From: Myxocyprinus asiaticus
Taxonomy: Eukaryota > Chordata > Actinopteri > Cypriniformes > Catostomidae
DNA: 64,000 nt
Assembly (NCBI RefSeq): GCF_019703515.2
Contig: NC_059362.1
Coordinates: forward strand, 28,808,326-28,872,325
Direction of reading: 5' to 3'
A program made the translations under genes and the position numbers. A model generated the notes under the pieces. It saw only the letters and a list, made by a program, of their open reading frames with translations, had not been told where the DNA came from and ran no database searches. This document shows, piece after piece, positions 35,374-47,311 of the stretch (within the stretch, counting starts at the first letter, position 1; every line of letters begins with the position of its first letter).

Positions 35374-36219
35374 TTACTCAGCCACTGATTCTATAAAAGA
35401 CATTGCCAGATTTGGACATGTGAATACTTTGCGACCGACCTTCATTTCTATTCTCAGTTTGGCAGGAAACATCAGAGCAAACGAGATCTTTTTCTGATGC
35501 AAGAGTTTCTTACATTCCTTGAACCGATCGCGTTTCTCTCTTGTCGAACTCGCAAAGTTCGGGAACAAGAAAATATTATGGTTCTTCCAAGAAAGCTTCC
35601 CTTTGCTCCTCGCCTGGCGCAACACAAGATCTTTATCGGATGATCTCAGAAATCTGACCAGAATCGATCTGGGCCTGTCTCCCTCAGCAGATCTGTGAGA
35701 CGGGACTCTGTGAGCTCACTCAATTTCCAGCTTGTGGCCTGTTATGTCGAGCAGACTCGGGAAAAACTCGTCTAGGAATTTCACCATATCTCTGCCCTCC
35801 TCAAGCTCAGGAATTCCAACAATTCGAACGTTATTCCTGCGGCTTCTATTTTCAAGATCTTCAAGCTTTTCAAGGAGATGTTCCAGATCAACTTTGGTCG
35901 CGGGTGGGTTAGCGGTTAATTCCCTCTCCGAAGATTCCAGAAAATCGATTGGTTTTTCAACATCAGACACTCTTGTACCTAACTCAGAGAATTTTATTTC
36001 CATCGCCGTGATCGATCGACGTATTACAGCGAGATCCTCCAAGTCAGCAAGAATCTTCATCAACATCACCGACATGTTGGACAACTGACGCTGGATCGCC
36101 TCTCTCGCCGCGCCATCCAAATCAAGCCCCCGGTCTGTAGGCCTGTCGGGGCTTTCATCCTGAACACGTAAGTGTCTTTTAATGTCTCCTGAGCCCGAGG
36201 ATTTTGACTTCTTTGCCAT
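35374..36219 (-). pseudogene. LINE copy D ORF1, open except for one in-frame TGA
   Basis: I start it at 36219 (MAKKSKSSGSGDIKRHLR) because copies A and C start alike. An ATG four codons upstream is also in frame. A coiled-coil region, the RRM-like RRNNVRIVGIPELEEGRDMV and LEIE are followed by TGA at 35716-35718. The same frame then stays open for 115 codons (AHRVPSHRSAEGDRPRSIL to FIESVAE), matching the ORF1 C-terminal domain. Other L1 ORF1 proteins have Arg at the TGA position (by recall), so CGA to TGA is the likely change. Confidence 0.8.
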
Positions 36220-36381
36220 GTTTTGCAACAAAGGGCAAATGTGTAACTGGGTGTAACAAATTTCACCAGATTATAATATGAAAATAATCGAAAATTCAGC
36301 AAAGTGCGCAGAGCTCGTCGCTCACACGTCTGCTCCTTGCATGGTGTCCAGGGTGTCTTGAATCGTTTATATGGACTCATT

Positions 36382-37643
36382 AAAGAATGGAAAGCTTCCA
36401 GCAACCATGACACAAGCCCGGATCAGTCTGATTCTTAAAAAGGACAAAGATCCAAGCGATTGTAAGAGTTACCATTTAATTTCTCTGATTCAGCTAGATG
36501 TAAAAATATTGACAAAAATTTTGGCTAACCGATTAAGTAAAGTTATGACATCTCTTATACATACAGATCAGGTGGGGTTTATTTGGGGCCGCAGCTCTTC
36601 TGATAACATCAGGCGTCTCATCAGTATCATGTGGTCAGTGGCGAATGATCAGACTCCGGTCGCTGCCATCTCACTTGATGCTGAAAAGGCGTTTGATATG
36701 GTAGAATGGGATTATCTTTTTAAGATTTTGGAAATATACGGGTTCGGGAATACTTTTATTGGAGTAAATTTATAGACACCTGGTAGCAGCGGTACAAACA
36801 AATGGATTAATTTCAGATTATTTTACTCTGGTTATGGGCACCCGGCAAGGTTGCCCTATTTCCCCATTATTGTTCTGTCTTGCCCTGGAACCATTAGGAG
36901 CCACGATAAGAAAGGAAGATGATTTTCCAGGGGATGTAAGAGCGCATAAGCTTTTGCTTTATGCAGATATTTTATTATTCTTCTCCGACCCCACTAGATC
37001 TATGGCTTGCCTCTACAGAATTATTAATTCCTTTTCTAAGTTCTCTGCATACAGAGTCAATTGGTCTAAATCAAAAGCTTTGGCTCTGACAGCATACTGC
37101 CCAGTAACGGCTTTTCAGCCAGGTGCAAACAAGGCATTTTGTTAATTTTGACCCCTTAATAAAAAGTTTTTTGAGTGATGTGAGTAGGTGGGCTTCATTA
37201 CATTTATCTATGATTGGGAAGGTTAATGTTATTAAAATGAATTGTATTAAAAAATGCAACTACCTGCTACAGTCTCTCCCTGTAGATGTTCCCCTCTCTT
37301 ATTTCAAGCAATTTGATAGCATAGCGAAGTCCTTCATTTGGAATGGTAAGTGTCCCAGATTACATTTCAGTAAGTTACATAAGTCGATTGACAAAGGTGG
37401 GCTAGGCCTACCCAAGATTTTGTTTTATTATTATGCATTCGGTCTCAGACATTTGGCTCATTGGTCGCTTCCACCTGAGAAAGCCCCTCCCTGGTTTTGT
37501 ATTGAACAGGAAGTTCTTGCCCCTATTTTGCCATTGCAGAGCCTTTCTATTAAACTAACCGGAGAAGTTAAGTCACACTCCGTTATCTCGCATTTGCACG
37601 TGGTATGGACAAAAGTGTCCAGAGTGTTTAATTTGGACATTTA
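36382..37643 (+). pseudogene. LINE copy C ORF2, middle part
   Basis: It resumes at SLKNGKLPATMTQARISLIL. It keeps [15 protein letters not shown], then breaks by deletion near 36775. KLLLYADILLFF near 36950 lacks one Asp of the YADD box through a 3-nt deletion. Another deletion lies near 37135. It runs to FNLDIY, where a Tc1-like element is inserted. Confidence 0.8.
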
Positions 37644-38216
37644 CAGTTGCAGTCAAAATTATTCAACCCCCCTGACCAGCAATACATTCTGGTGATGTGA
37701 ATTAAAACACATCAACTATAACCTCAGTAAACAGTCAAAGTAAGTTTTTAATACACATTTTAGTGATTTTGAGAACAAAGAGTTCAGTTAACACAAATTT
37801 TTTAATAATAAATAACTAATTTTCTCCACAAATGTCATGTCAAAAATATTCAACCCCCAAAGTCAATCATTTGTGGAGCATCCTTTATCCTTAATAACAG
37901 CAAATAATTGTTTCAGGTAAGTGTTCTCAGGCTTCAGACACCTCTCTATTAGAATTTTTACACATTTCTCATGAGCAAAAGCTTACAGCTCATTGACATT
38001 CTTTGGTTTCTGTGCTGCCACTGCTTTCTTGAAATCCCAACAAAGGTTTGCAATTGGATTTGAATGATGGATTGAAAGGGCCATTTAAGGGCATTCCACG
38101 ACCTATCCCTGAACCAGATTTTGGACAACTTGGATGTATCCTTAGTGTTATTTTCTTGCTGAAAATTCCAGTGATCACGAGCTTCAATTTACACACTGAA
38201 GGCATCACATTTTTCA

Positions 38217-38366
<150 letters not shown>

Positions 38367-38845
38367 TCATCTTACTCCAGATGTACTGCTGACCCATGGG
38401 TGTAAAACTCATTTTCAGTTTAGTGTCATACGTCTATAAAACCTTCTTCCAGGACTCCACAGGTCTTTCCTAATTACTACTTGAATATTCAAGTCAACAT
38501 TTCCCTTGGTGAAGTTTTGCTTTCTTCCACACCCCAAGAAGGTTGCTGTTGTACCATATTTAAAAAATGTATGAATGGTGCTGCCAACTTTGTCTATTGG
38601 AAATTGAAGTGCCTTGGAAATGTACTTTTAGCCATTACCTTTCTTGTGTAATGAAATAATCTCCTCTATTAGATTCTGAGACAGCTTATTTGTAATTGCA
38701 TTTTTTGCATAGAAATACATTTTTGCTTACAACACTAAACTTAAATTTCAAAACTTAAATAAGTGCCACTGCAGATTGATGACTTAATTTTGTTTTAAAA
38801 CAATTACTTGTGTAACCTTACGTATTTAAGAAACAGCTACATTCA

Positions 38846-39522
<677 letters not shown>

Positions 39523-39754
39523 TAAGAAACAGCTACATTCAATAGGGGTTGAATAATTATGACATGGCTGTATTTTTAAAAAAAAAATCCAGCTATTTTG
39601 AAATATTTGGTTATATATTCACACTATGACTTTGAATGTGTCACTTTACATTGTTATAGATGTAAAGTTTAAAAATTCTGGGTCATCAGAAAAGCTTACC
39701 TTTGTAAATCCTTACTGTCTTTGGGGGGATTGAACAACTTCAATTGCAACTGTA

Positions 39755-40871
39755 TTTAAATGTTGCCTCGAGCATATGGCTGAACCCAAAATTATGTACT
39801 AATAAGTCCCCTTTCTGCTGGTCAGAGTGGATTGTGAGGGAGGTTAAATGCTTGGTGACCTATATGAGAGTGGAGTGTTGAGATCTTTTGAAAATATAGT
39901 TAAACATTTCAGGATTCCCAGATCTCAGTTCTTTAGATATTTACAGCTGTGCCACCTGCTCTGTACTATTTTTGGGAGTAGCATACACCCCCCTAAAGCA
40001 GCAGATACTCTAGAAGTGGTGATTACTGCTTTTGGAAAAGGTCATGAGGCATCAGTGTATTACTTCTCTCAAGAGATTATGGGAGAAAGATTTAAACTTG
40101 GTATTGGAGGAAGTGTGGGCTAGGATTCTAAAAAACATCGTCTACATCTAGAGATTCAAGGGTGCATCTGATGCAATTTAAGATTTTGCATCAATTCTAT
40201 TGGACCCCCTTTAGATTGTGTAGGTTTGCTCTTAAGACACACCCACCTGCTGGCGATGCTAATCAGAAGACGGGGACACAACCCATGTTTTTTGGGGATG
40301 TGTTAAGATCCAATAATTTTGGTTGAGAGTACAGAGCTTTATGTGTGACGTATTGGACACTCAATTTTCATTTTGCCCCAGACTCCGCATCTTAGGCTAT
40401 GGGGCGGTCATTGATATTGGGGATAGTCACTTATTCAGTCAGTCCTAGCCGGAGTTATGGTTGGCAGACAAATTGTCCTTAGGGGGTGGAAGACGCCTGG
40501 GGCTCCCTCGTTTCGGGAGTGGTGCGGGGAGACGGGCGGGGTGGCAGCATTTGAGGTGGTGATTTTTAGAAGGCTGGGAAAATGTGATTTGTTTGATAGG
40601 AAGTGGGGTGGATATTTGGCTTTTTTTGAGGATTCTTGGGGAGGGGCAGTGGAGAGGGATTTTTAGTTTGATGTGTATGTGCATTCTTGTTTTTTGAAAG
40701 TATATATTTGTTTTAATGTATTTTATTTGTATGCTCTAATTGTAAGTGACCGCTGTAGTGCATGTTTGTGTCGGGTGGGGGGAGGGGTTTAATGTATATA
40801 ATTGATTCCGTATTAATGTTGTGTTTGTCTGTTTTGTGGATGGAATCAATAAAAACTGTTAATAACAAAAA
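39755..40871 (+). pseudogene. LINE copy C ORF2 C-terminus and 3' UTR
   Basis: It reads LNVASSIW, then LGDLYESGVLRSFENIVKHF onward in shifting frames, to the end near 40665 (FFEDSWGGAVERDF). The 3' UTR ends in AATAAAAACTGTTAATAAC and an A-rich tail at the target-site copy. Confidence 0.75.
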
Positions 40872-40886
40872 AATAAATTGATACTA

Positions 40887-41603
40887 CACAAAAACTAACA
40901 AAACTAGAGAACATCCTATATAATATATTTGAGTCAAAAACACAGTAATAAACAGCCACAGTTAACTAAATATTTCGCAAAAAGACTTCTACATAGTGTC
41001 TCAAGTGAACCAGTAAATACTTTTTTGGCCGTCTAAGAACCAATACACTAAAATTAAATGGACTTTCGAAAGCTACATATAAGCGAATCTGTGATTCATT
41101 TATTTTACATGGTTCATTTACACGCCTTTACGAACGAATTCACTTAAATAATTTATACTTCACAATGCTATATAAAAGAGAGAGGACGGTTTTAGTAAAC
41201 GTGTTGGATTACTCCTTCAGCTATATTGCTGAGTGCGAAATGAAGTGCAACAGTGTCAACCCACTTTTTCAGCCGTCTTGATTCTGGAAGTGTTTTTTCC
41301 ATAATTTATTTTTGCCATAAGGATTTTATAAAATCCTTCATAAAAGAGTTCTAAGCAATGAAACAAACCAACCAGCTACGAGGTGAATCATAACATTACA
41401 AAATTGGAAGCATTGACTGGAAGCAAGAGTATTTGAAAACCGGACAAAAAGACAAAGGTACAAAATTGTGTACTTACCATCTTTAATGAAGGAATAAACT
41501 ACAATCCCATGAAGCATTGTGAATAACTTAAACTATTAAAGTTATTGATTATAAGTACAGAAACAATATGTTGTATATTAAGTTTATTGCAAAATAGAAA
41601 GAT
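40887..41603. other. Noncoding, probable intron 1 remnant of slc10a1 duplicate
   Basis: I recognise nothing here. Position suggests it is intron sequence of the disrupted copy. Confidence 0.4.
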
Positions 41604-43058
41604 ATACTAAAAAAGAAACGTCCCTTTTTCAGGACACTGTATTTTAAAGATAATTTTGTAAAAATCCAAATAACTTTATAGATCTTTATTGTAAAGTGTT
41701 TAAACAATGTTTTCCAACCATAAACAATTAATGAACATGCACCTGTGGAACGGTCATTGAGATACTAACAGCTTACAGATGGTAGGCAATTAAGTTCACA
41801 GTTATAAAAACTTAGGACACTAAAGAGAACTTTCTACTGACTCTGAAAAACACCAAAAGAATGATGCCCAGGTCCCTGGTCATCTGCGTGAACGTGCCTT
41901 AGACGTACTGCACGGAGGCATGAGGACTGCAGATGTGGCCAGGGCAATAAATTGCAATGTCCGTACTGTGAGATGCCTAAGACAACGCTACAGGGAGACA
42001 GGAAGGACAGCTGATCGTCCTCGCAGTGGTAGACCACATGTAACAACACCTGTACAGGATCAGTACATCACACCTGCGGGACAAGTACAGGATGGCAACA
42101 ACAACTGCCCAAGTTACACCAGGAACACACAATCCCTCCATCAGTGCTCAGCCTGTCTGCAATAGGCTGAGAGAGGCTGGACTGAGGGCTTGTAGGCCTG
42201 TGGTAAGGCAGGTCCTTACCAGATATCACCGGCAACAACATCGCCTGTGGTCACAAACCCACCTTTGCTGGACCAGACAGGACTGGCAAAAAGTGCTCTT
42301 CACTGAAGAGTCTCACCAGGGGTGATGGTCGGACTCGCGTTTATCGTTGAAGGAATGAGCGTTACACCGAGGCCTGTGCTCTGGGGCAGGATCGATTTGG
42401 AGGTGGAGGGTCCGTCATGGTCTGGGGCAGTGTGTCACAGCATCTTCGGACTGAGCTTATTGTCACTGCAGGCAATCTCAATGCTGTGCGTTACAGGGAA
42501 GACACCCTCCTCCCTCATGTGGTACCCTTCCTGCAGGCTCATCCTGACATGACCCTCCAGCATGACAATGCCATCAGCCATACTGCTCGTTCTGTGTATA
42601 ATTTCCTGCAAGACAGTAAAGTCAGTGTTCTGCCATGGCCAGCGAAGAGCCCGGATCTCAATCCCATTGAGCACGTCTGGGACCTGTTGGATCGAAGGGT
42701 GAGGGCTAGGGCCATTCCGCCAGAAATGTCCGGGAACTTGCAAGTGCCTTGGTGGAAGAGTGGGGTAACATCTCACAGCAAGAACTGGCAAATCTGGTGC
42801 AGTCCATGAGAAGTAGATGCACTTCAGTACTTAATGCAGCTGGTGGCCACACCAGATACTGACTGTTACTTTTGATTTTGACCCCCCCTTTGTTCAGGGA
42901 CACATTATTCCATTTCTGTTAGTCACATGTCTGTGAAACTTGTTCAGTTTATGTCTAAGTTGTTGGATCTTTTTATGTTCATACAAATATTAACACGTTA
43001 AGTTTGCTGAAAATAAAAGCAGTTGAAGTGGAGGACGTTACTTTTTCGCTGAGTTTAG
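41604..43058 (+). mobile_element. Tc1/mariner element E
   Basis: The right end carries ACGTTACTTTTTCGCTGAGT (to 43058). The left end has AGAAACGTCCCTTTTTCAGG near 41614 and lacks several terminal bases. The coding strand is +. The family differs from the other Tc1-like elements in the window. Confidence 0.75.
41863..42810 (+). pseudogene. Tc1-like transposase, broken
   Basis: Readable blocks in order are AQVPGHLRERALDVLHGGMR, CNVRTVRCLRQRYRETGRTADRPRSGRP (DNA-binding and linker), then, after frameshifts, LFTEES, GGGSVMVWG-like DNA, LQHDNAISHTAR and WPAKSPDLNPIEHVWDLLDR. FTEES lacks the usual first catalytic Asp and the frame is broken several times. Confidence 0.8.
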
Positions 43059-43466
43059 TTTAAGAGTGTAGGGAGACCGACTTGATTGAGTCCTTTGCAG
43101 TGTTTCATAGAAGTGGGTGCTGCATTGCTCTTTTGCTGCACATTGTTGGATGATTTTCTCTGATTAATGGATCTTTCTCTGCAGGAAAAAAATAAATGGG
43201 ATTTTCACAAACTGTCTCGCACTATGCAATGCGGCAAAATTAGCATTTTGTGATGCTACGGCACTACCATATGTAGTTTGTTAATGGAAATTGTAGTTAA
43301 GTTATTAGTGTCAATACTTTTAGTTAGTTACTCCCCAACACTGGAGCATTGTGATTTCTCCTATTATTGTTTTCTACAAGTGGTCCGTTTCATTTACCTT
43401 TACTACTGTCTTTGCTCATATTGAAATTTGGTCATAATTTAAATTCTTATTGTTCTTCTCTCTCAG
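43059..43466. other. Intron end of slc10a1 duplicate
   Basis: The last about 30 bases (AAATTCTTATTGTTCTTCTC then TCTCAG) are the same as those before exon 2 of the intact gene at 12167-12197. Upstream sequence is unassigned. Confidence 0.6.
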
Positions 43467-44340
43467 TATTGTGATGACTACTTGTTCCATGGTACTGGCA
43501 TTGGGTATGGTGCCTCTCCTGATCTATCAGTACTGCCACTGAGAGAATTTGGAAAATATCGTTCCTTACACTGGCGCAACTTTGGCCACAATTATGATCC
43601 TGGTGCCCTGCGGTATTGGCATTCTGAAAAACTACCGCGTGCCACAGTATTCTAAGATTATCACCACAGTGGGTAATATACTTTGTGTGAATTCAAGCAT
43701 GGATACATACTTTTAGAATGATAATAAGCCATAATAGAGGATAAATCCCATTGCCACATGTTGACAGCTGATATATCCCGTTTTATGTTCCGATTTTGGG
43801 TTGATGAATCCTGTCTTTTGCTCCTAGGGTGGGTTGAATTTCATGTTCATCTCTTATGCTGTCATTGGCATTCTGGCTGCTGTGGGAGATAGAAGCACAA
43901 TTTTCATTGTGATTCCTCAACTTGTATCCATAGCTGCACTGATGCATGAATGGATACACATGTGGATATATCTTGTCGACTCTGTTCAAGATGAATGCAT
44001 CTTATGTATGCCTCTTTGTTCTAACAAGGCCTGTATTGTAATTGGGGCAATACTGCCCAAGATGTCATTAAATCAACAATAGTCTGTCTGTTCTCAATGG
44101 ACAACAGAAAAAAAAAAAACAGATTAATTCATTGTTCAGTCACACTACAATTGTAATTACTGCCATGTTCATTTTTGTCATTTGTTTATCAGTTTCAGAT
44201 GGACTATTGCTGTGAAAGTAGTTTGTCAGAACAACCAGCTGTGCATCGCAATCCTGAAGGTGGCCTTTCCTTCGGAGCTCATTGGTCAGCTAGTAATCAA
44301 CAACTGTATCCGTTTATCATCTTTTCAGATGTGATTCTCA
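43467..44340 (+). pseudogene. slc10a1 duplicate: exons 2, 3 and partial exon 4
   Basis: Exon 2-like 43467-43668 reads IVMTTCSMVLALGMVPLL to YCH, then an in-frame TGA (43540-43542), then [20 protein letters not shown] to YSKIITT. Exon 3-like 43828-44001 reads GGLNFMFISYAVIGILAAVG and has a 2-nt deletion at ATGCATGAATGG, where the intact gene has ATGCCACTGAATGG. Exon 4-like from 44199 reads WTIAVKVVCQNNQLCIAILK, with Lys in place of sodium-site Glu257, and loses similarity after about 44300. No exon 5 is found. Intron lengths and splice sites match the intact gene, so this is an unprocessed tandem duplicate. The poly-A run at 44348-44372 follows. Confidence 0.88.
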
Positions 44341-44372
44341 CTTTGGGAAAAAAAAAAAAAAAAAAAAAAAAA

Positions 44373-44924
44373 CCACTGGTCTCATTACTAAAGGTAGCTG
44401 TTCAAGAATTTATTTGTTATTACAGTGTTACACAAACTTTATAAACATTCAAAAAACTAATGTGTAATATTTGTATCATGAAAGGTAACACATGTAGCAA
44501 TGAATGAAAAAAACATGCATCAAAACAGACAACTTGACCTTGATTCAAAATGATCTGATTTCCACATAAAACCACTCCAAAATACTCAATTATGATAGAG
44601 CAAAAAGTTATCCAATGCTACAGCACACTAAAATCTAATTCTCTTCTTAAAAAAAAGAAAAAAAAAAAAGTGTGGTGCCAAAAAAAAAAAAAAAGCACAA
44701 TTTATCCAAACAAAAAGTCAACACTGAAATGTGTATACACAATCAGAAATGAAATACATACTGTATATATGAATAGGCTTGTGTAAGATACAGGGGGTTT
44801 CACAAGTTATAGCATGTGTAACAAGACCTCTTTACTCATGCAACATGGGATGAAATGCAGATAATTCTTTGACTTTGTAAATCATCAGGGAGGACGTATC
44901 ACAGTTGAAGGGTATTAGCAACAT
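44373..44924. other. Intergenic sequence between slc10a1 duplicate and srsf5
   Basis: AT-rich sequence with A runs at 44650-44695. No gene is seen. The srsf5 3' end probably falls just to the right. Confidence 0.5.
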
Positions 44925-44930
44925 TTTATT
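44925..44930 (-). terminator. srsf5: srsf5 polyadenylation signal
   Basis: TTTATT on the + strand gives AATAAA on the - strand, about 450 nt beyond the srsf5 stop codon. Confidence 0.5.
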
Positions 44931-45378
44931 CAATTTGTTGGAATTAAAATGGCTTGGAATTCACTGGGCTTCCTCCTAATTTTGTATCTGCACTTACATG
45001 GTCAAGCTGGCAATTCTATTCTCACCTTAAACTCCAGCATGTTACAATCGGCATATAACAAAGAATTATTCATAAAACAGCAATCAAACCTCACTCTGTA
45101 CATGGTGATAAAAAGAAACAAAGTACCCATTTCAGACATGTAATTTTAGAAATAATAACAGAGCTGTATTGTCCTGATCTAAGGTGACAAGTACTATCTG
45201 TAAAATACCTTTAAGATAGCAACCGAGCCCCTGCTTTGAAACTCAAACTTCTGTCATGGAGAGAGACTGACTCTCTACTTTTAGGACTTAAACTGACCAA
45301 TATTGCTGCTATAAACTTCACCAACCTCTTGCAGTTTTTGACCAAAGAAGTATCTCTAAGCCCTAAGAACAGCAGAGT

Positions 45379-45637
45379 CTAATGACGACTGTCAGTGGAT
45401 GGGGACCGGGACAGTGGGGGTCGCTGAGCTGGGGTTGGCGGTGATGCGGATTCAGCGCGTGACGCATCCTTGGCTTCTTTGGGCCGCACAGGAGAAGTAC
45501 TGGCTGAACGGGAGTGACTTCTGGAGCGGTTATGTGATTTGGGGCTGTGGGAACGGGAGCGGCTGCGAGAGAGTGATGGGGAGCGCCCTCGGGAACGAGA
45601 ACGGGATGAGCTATTTGAGCGCGAGCGAGACCTGGAT
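45379..45637 (-). CDS. srsf5: srsf5 coding exon 7 (RS domain)
   Basis: The acceptor is ATCTTGTAG|ATCCAGG. It encodes [20 protein letters not shown] onward through an acidic stretch ([12 protein letters not shown]) to the TAG stop. The Arg/Ser dipeptides are substrates of SR protein kinases. Confidence 0.9.
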
Positions 45638-47279
45638 CTACAAGATAAGAGAAAGCAAGAGAACATTCAGAAAACAAAGACATCAATGCACTACTCACTG
45701 CAGATCTGGTTACCCAATGGCTAAATTGCATGTTTTGGATGATCTGAATAAGGCAAGATTACACTAAATCAGCATGTGTTTACATGCACAACAATACACT
45801 GATAACTAATAAAAATCATCTGGTTTAAAAAAAATAAAAAGACAACGTATGAAAACGGTTTAAAGGAATATTCTGGATTCAATGCAAGTTAGGCTCAAAC
45901 GACAGCATTCGTGACAGCAATCTGTAAAATGTTAAAGGGATAGTTCACCCCAAAATGAAAATTCTCTCATCATTTACTCACCCTCATGCCATCCCACTTT
46001 ATCCTGCAGAACACAGATTAAGATCTTTAGAATATATCAGCTCTGTAGGTCCTCACAATGCAAGTGAATGGGTGCCAAAATTTCAAAAATTCCAAAAAGC
46101 ACATAAGGGCAGCATAAAAGTTCAAAATTTTGGCCCCCATTCATTTGCATTGTATGGACCAAAAGAGCTGAGAAATTCTTCTCAAAATCTTCATTTGTGT
46201 TCAGCAGAAAGAAAGTCATACAAATCCGGGATGGCACGAGGGTGAGTAAATGATAATTTTCATTTTTGGGTGAACTATTCCTTTAAGCAATTCAAAACTT
46301 AAAATAAATGGGTATTTAGTACCACCCCTGATGAAGCTGCTTTGCAGATATTTGCATTAATTCCACAAGACAAATTAGACTATTTAAAAGTTGACATGCC
46401 ATTGGCTCTTAATGTTTTTGCAGCCAACTGTGCAGTGCATGGAAGGCAACCAAATAACTTACAGGACCTGGAGCTTTTAACAAGACAATCGGAGACTCAT
46501 GCACAACTCTCTCAAAAGGCTACAAGCAGCCGTTAAGGCTCGAGGAAATGCACAAATTTTTTTTTTGTTTAAATCCCCTTTTCTCCCAATTTGGAATGCC
46601 CAATTCCCACTACTTAGTAGGTCCTCGTGGTGGCATGGTTGCTCACCTCAATCCGGGTGGCGGAGACACGTCTCAGTTGCCTCCACTTCTGAGACAGTCG
46701 ATCTGCTTATCTTATCACGTGGCTCGCTGTGCATGACACCGTGGAGACTCATGCTACCCTCCGCAATCCACGCACAACTTACCACGTGCCCCACTGAGAG
46801 CGAGAACCACTAATCGTGACCACGAGGAGGTTACCCTATGTGACTATCCTCCCTAGCAACCGGGCTAATTTGGTTACTTAAGAGACCTGGCTGGATTCAC
46901 TTAGCACACCCTGGATTCGAACTCACGACTCCAGGGGTGGTAGTCAGTGTATTTACTCACTGAGCTACTCAGACCCCCCCTGAAAACATACAATAGTAAG
47001 AACCAAAAGGTATGTAAACTTTTGAACAATAACATGTAATTTCAGATATTACTTTGTCTTGTGCAACAGATTAGAATGATTTCAAATGTCAAATTACTTC
47101 TAAGGGTAGTACTAAATAATAAAATGCGTTAAGCTTATCGATCGTCTATTAATCAATTTCAGCACAGATGCGTTAGTAATCATGCCAGCAGATAGAGAAG
47201 ACAGTCTATACAGTCATCAACCGCTAGAGGGTGCTCTGCTGCTGGCACCCTGCATATGTCATGAAGGCAACACAGAGAG

Positions 47280-47311
<32 letters not shown>

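Larger units (their letters stand above)
30287..36365 (-). mobile_element. L1/Tx1-like LINE copy D, full length, antisense insertion in copy C
   Basis: The 16-bp duplication TTTATATGGACTCATT flanks it (30271-30286 and 36366-36381). On the - strand it has a 5' leader from 36365, ORF1 (36219-35374), a 1-kb spacer, ORF2 (34390-30573) and a 3' UTR rich in TTTA. At 6079 bp it is the most complete LINE here. Only two lesions are seen in ORF2 and one TGA in ORF1. Confidence 0.9.

Noticed and set aside
45363..45731. 122-residue - strand frame in another phase
   Set aside because: It overlaps srsf5 exon 7 out of frame. The RS-domain frame matches the family and the splice site.
45399..45767. 122-residue + strand frame
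   Set aside because: It is the antisense shadow of the srsf5 RS-domain exon, where Arg/Ser codons leave the opposite strand open.
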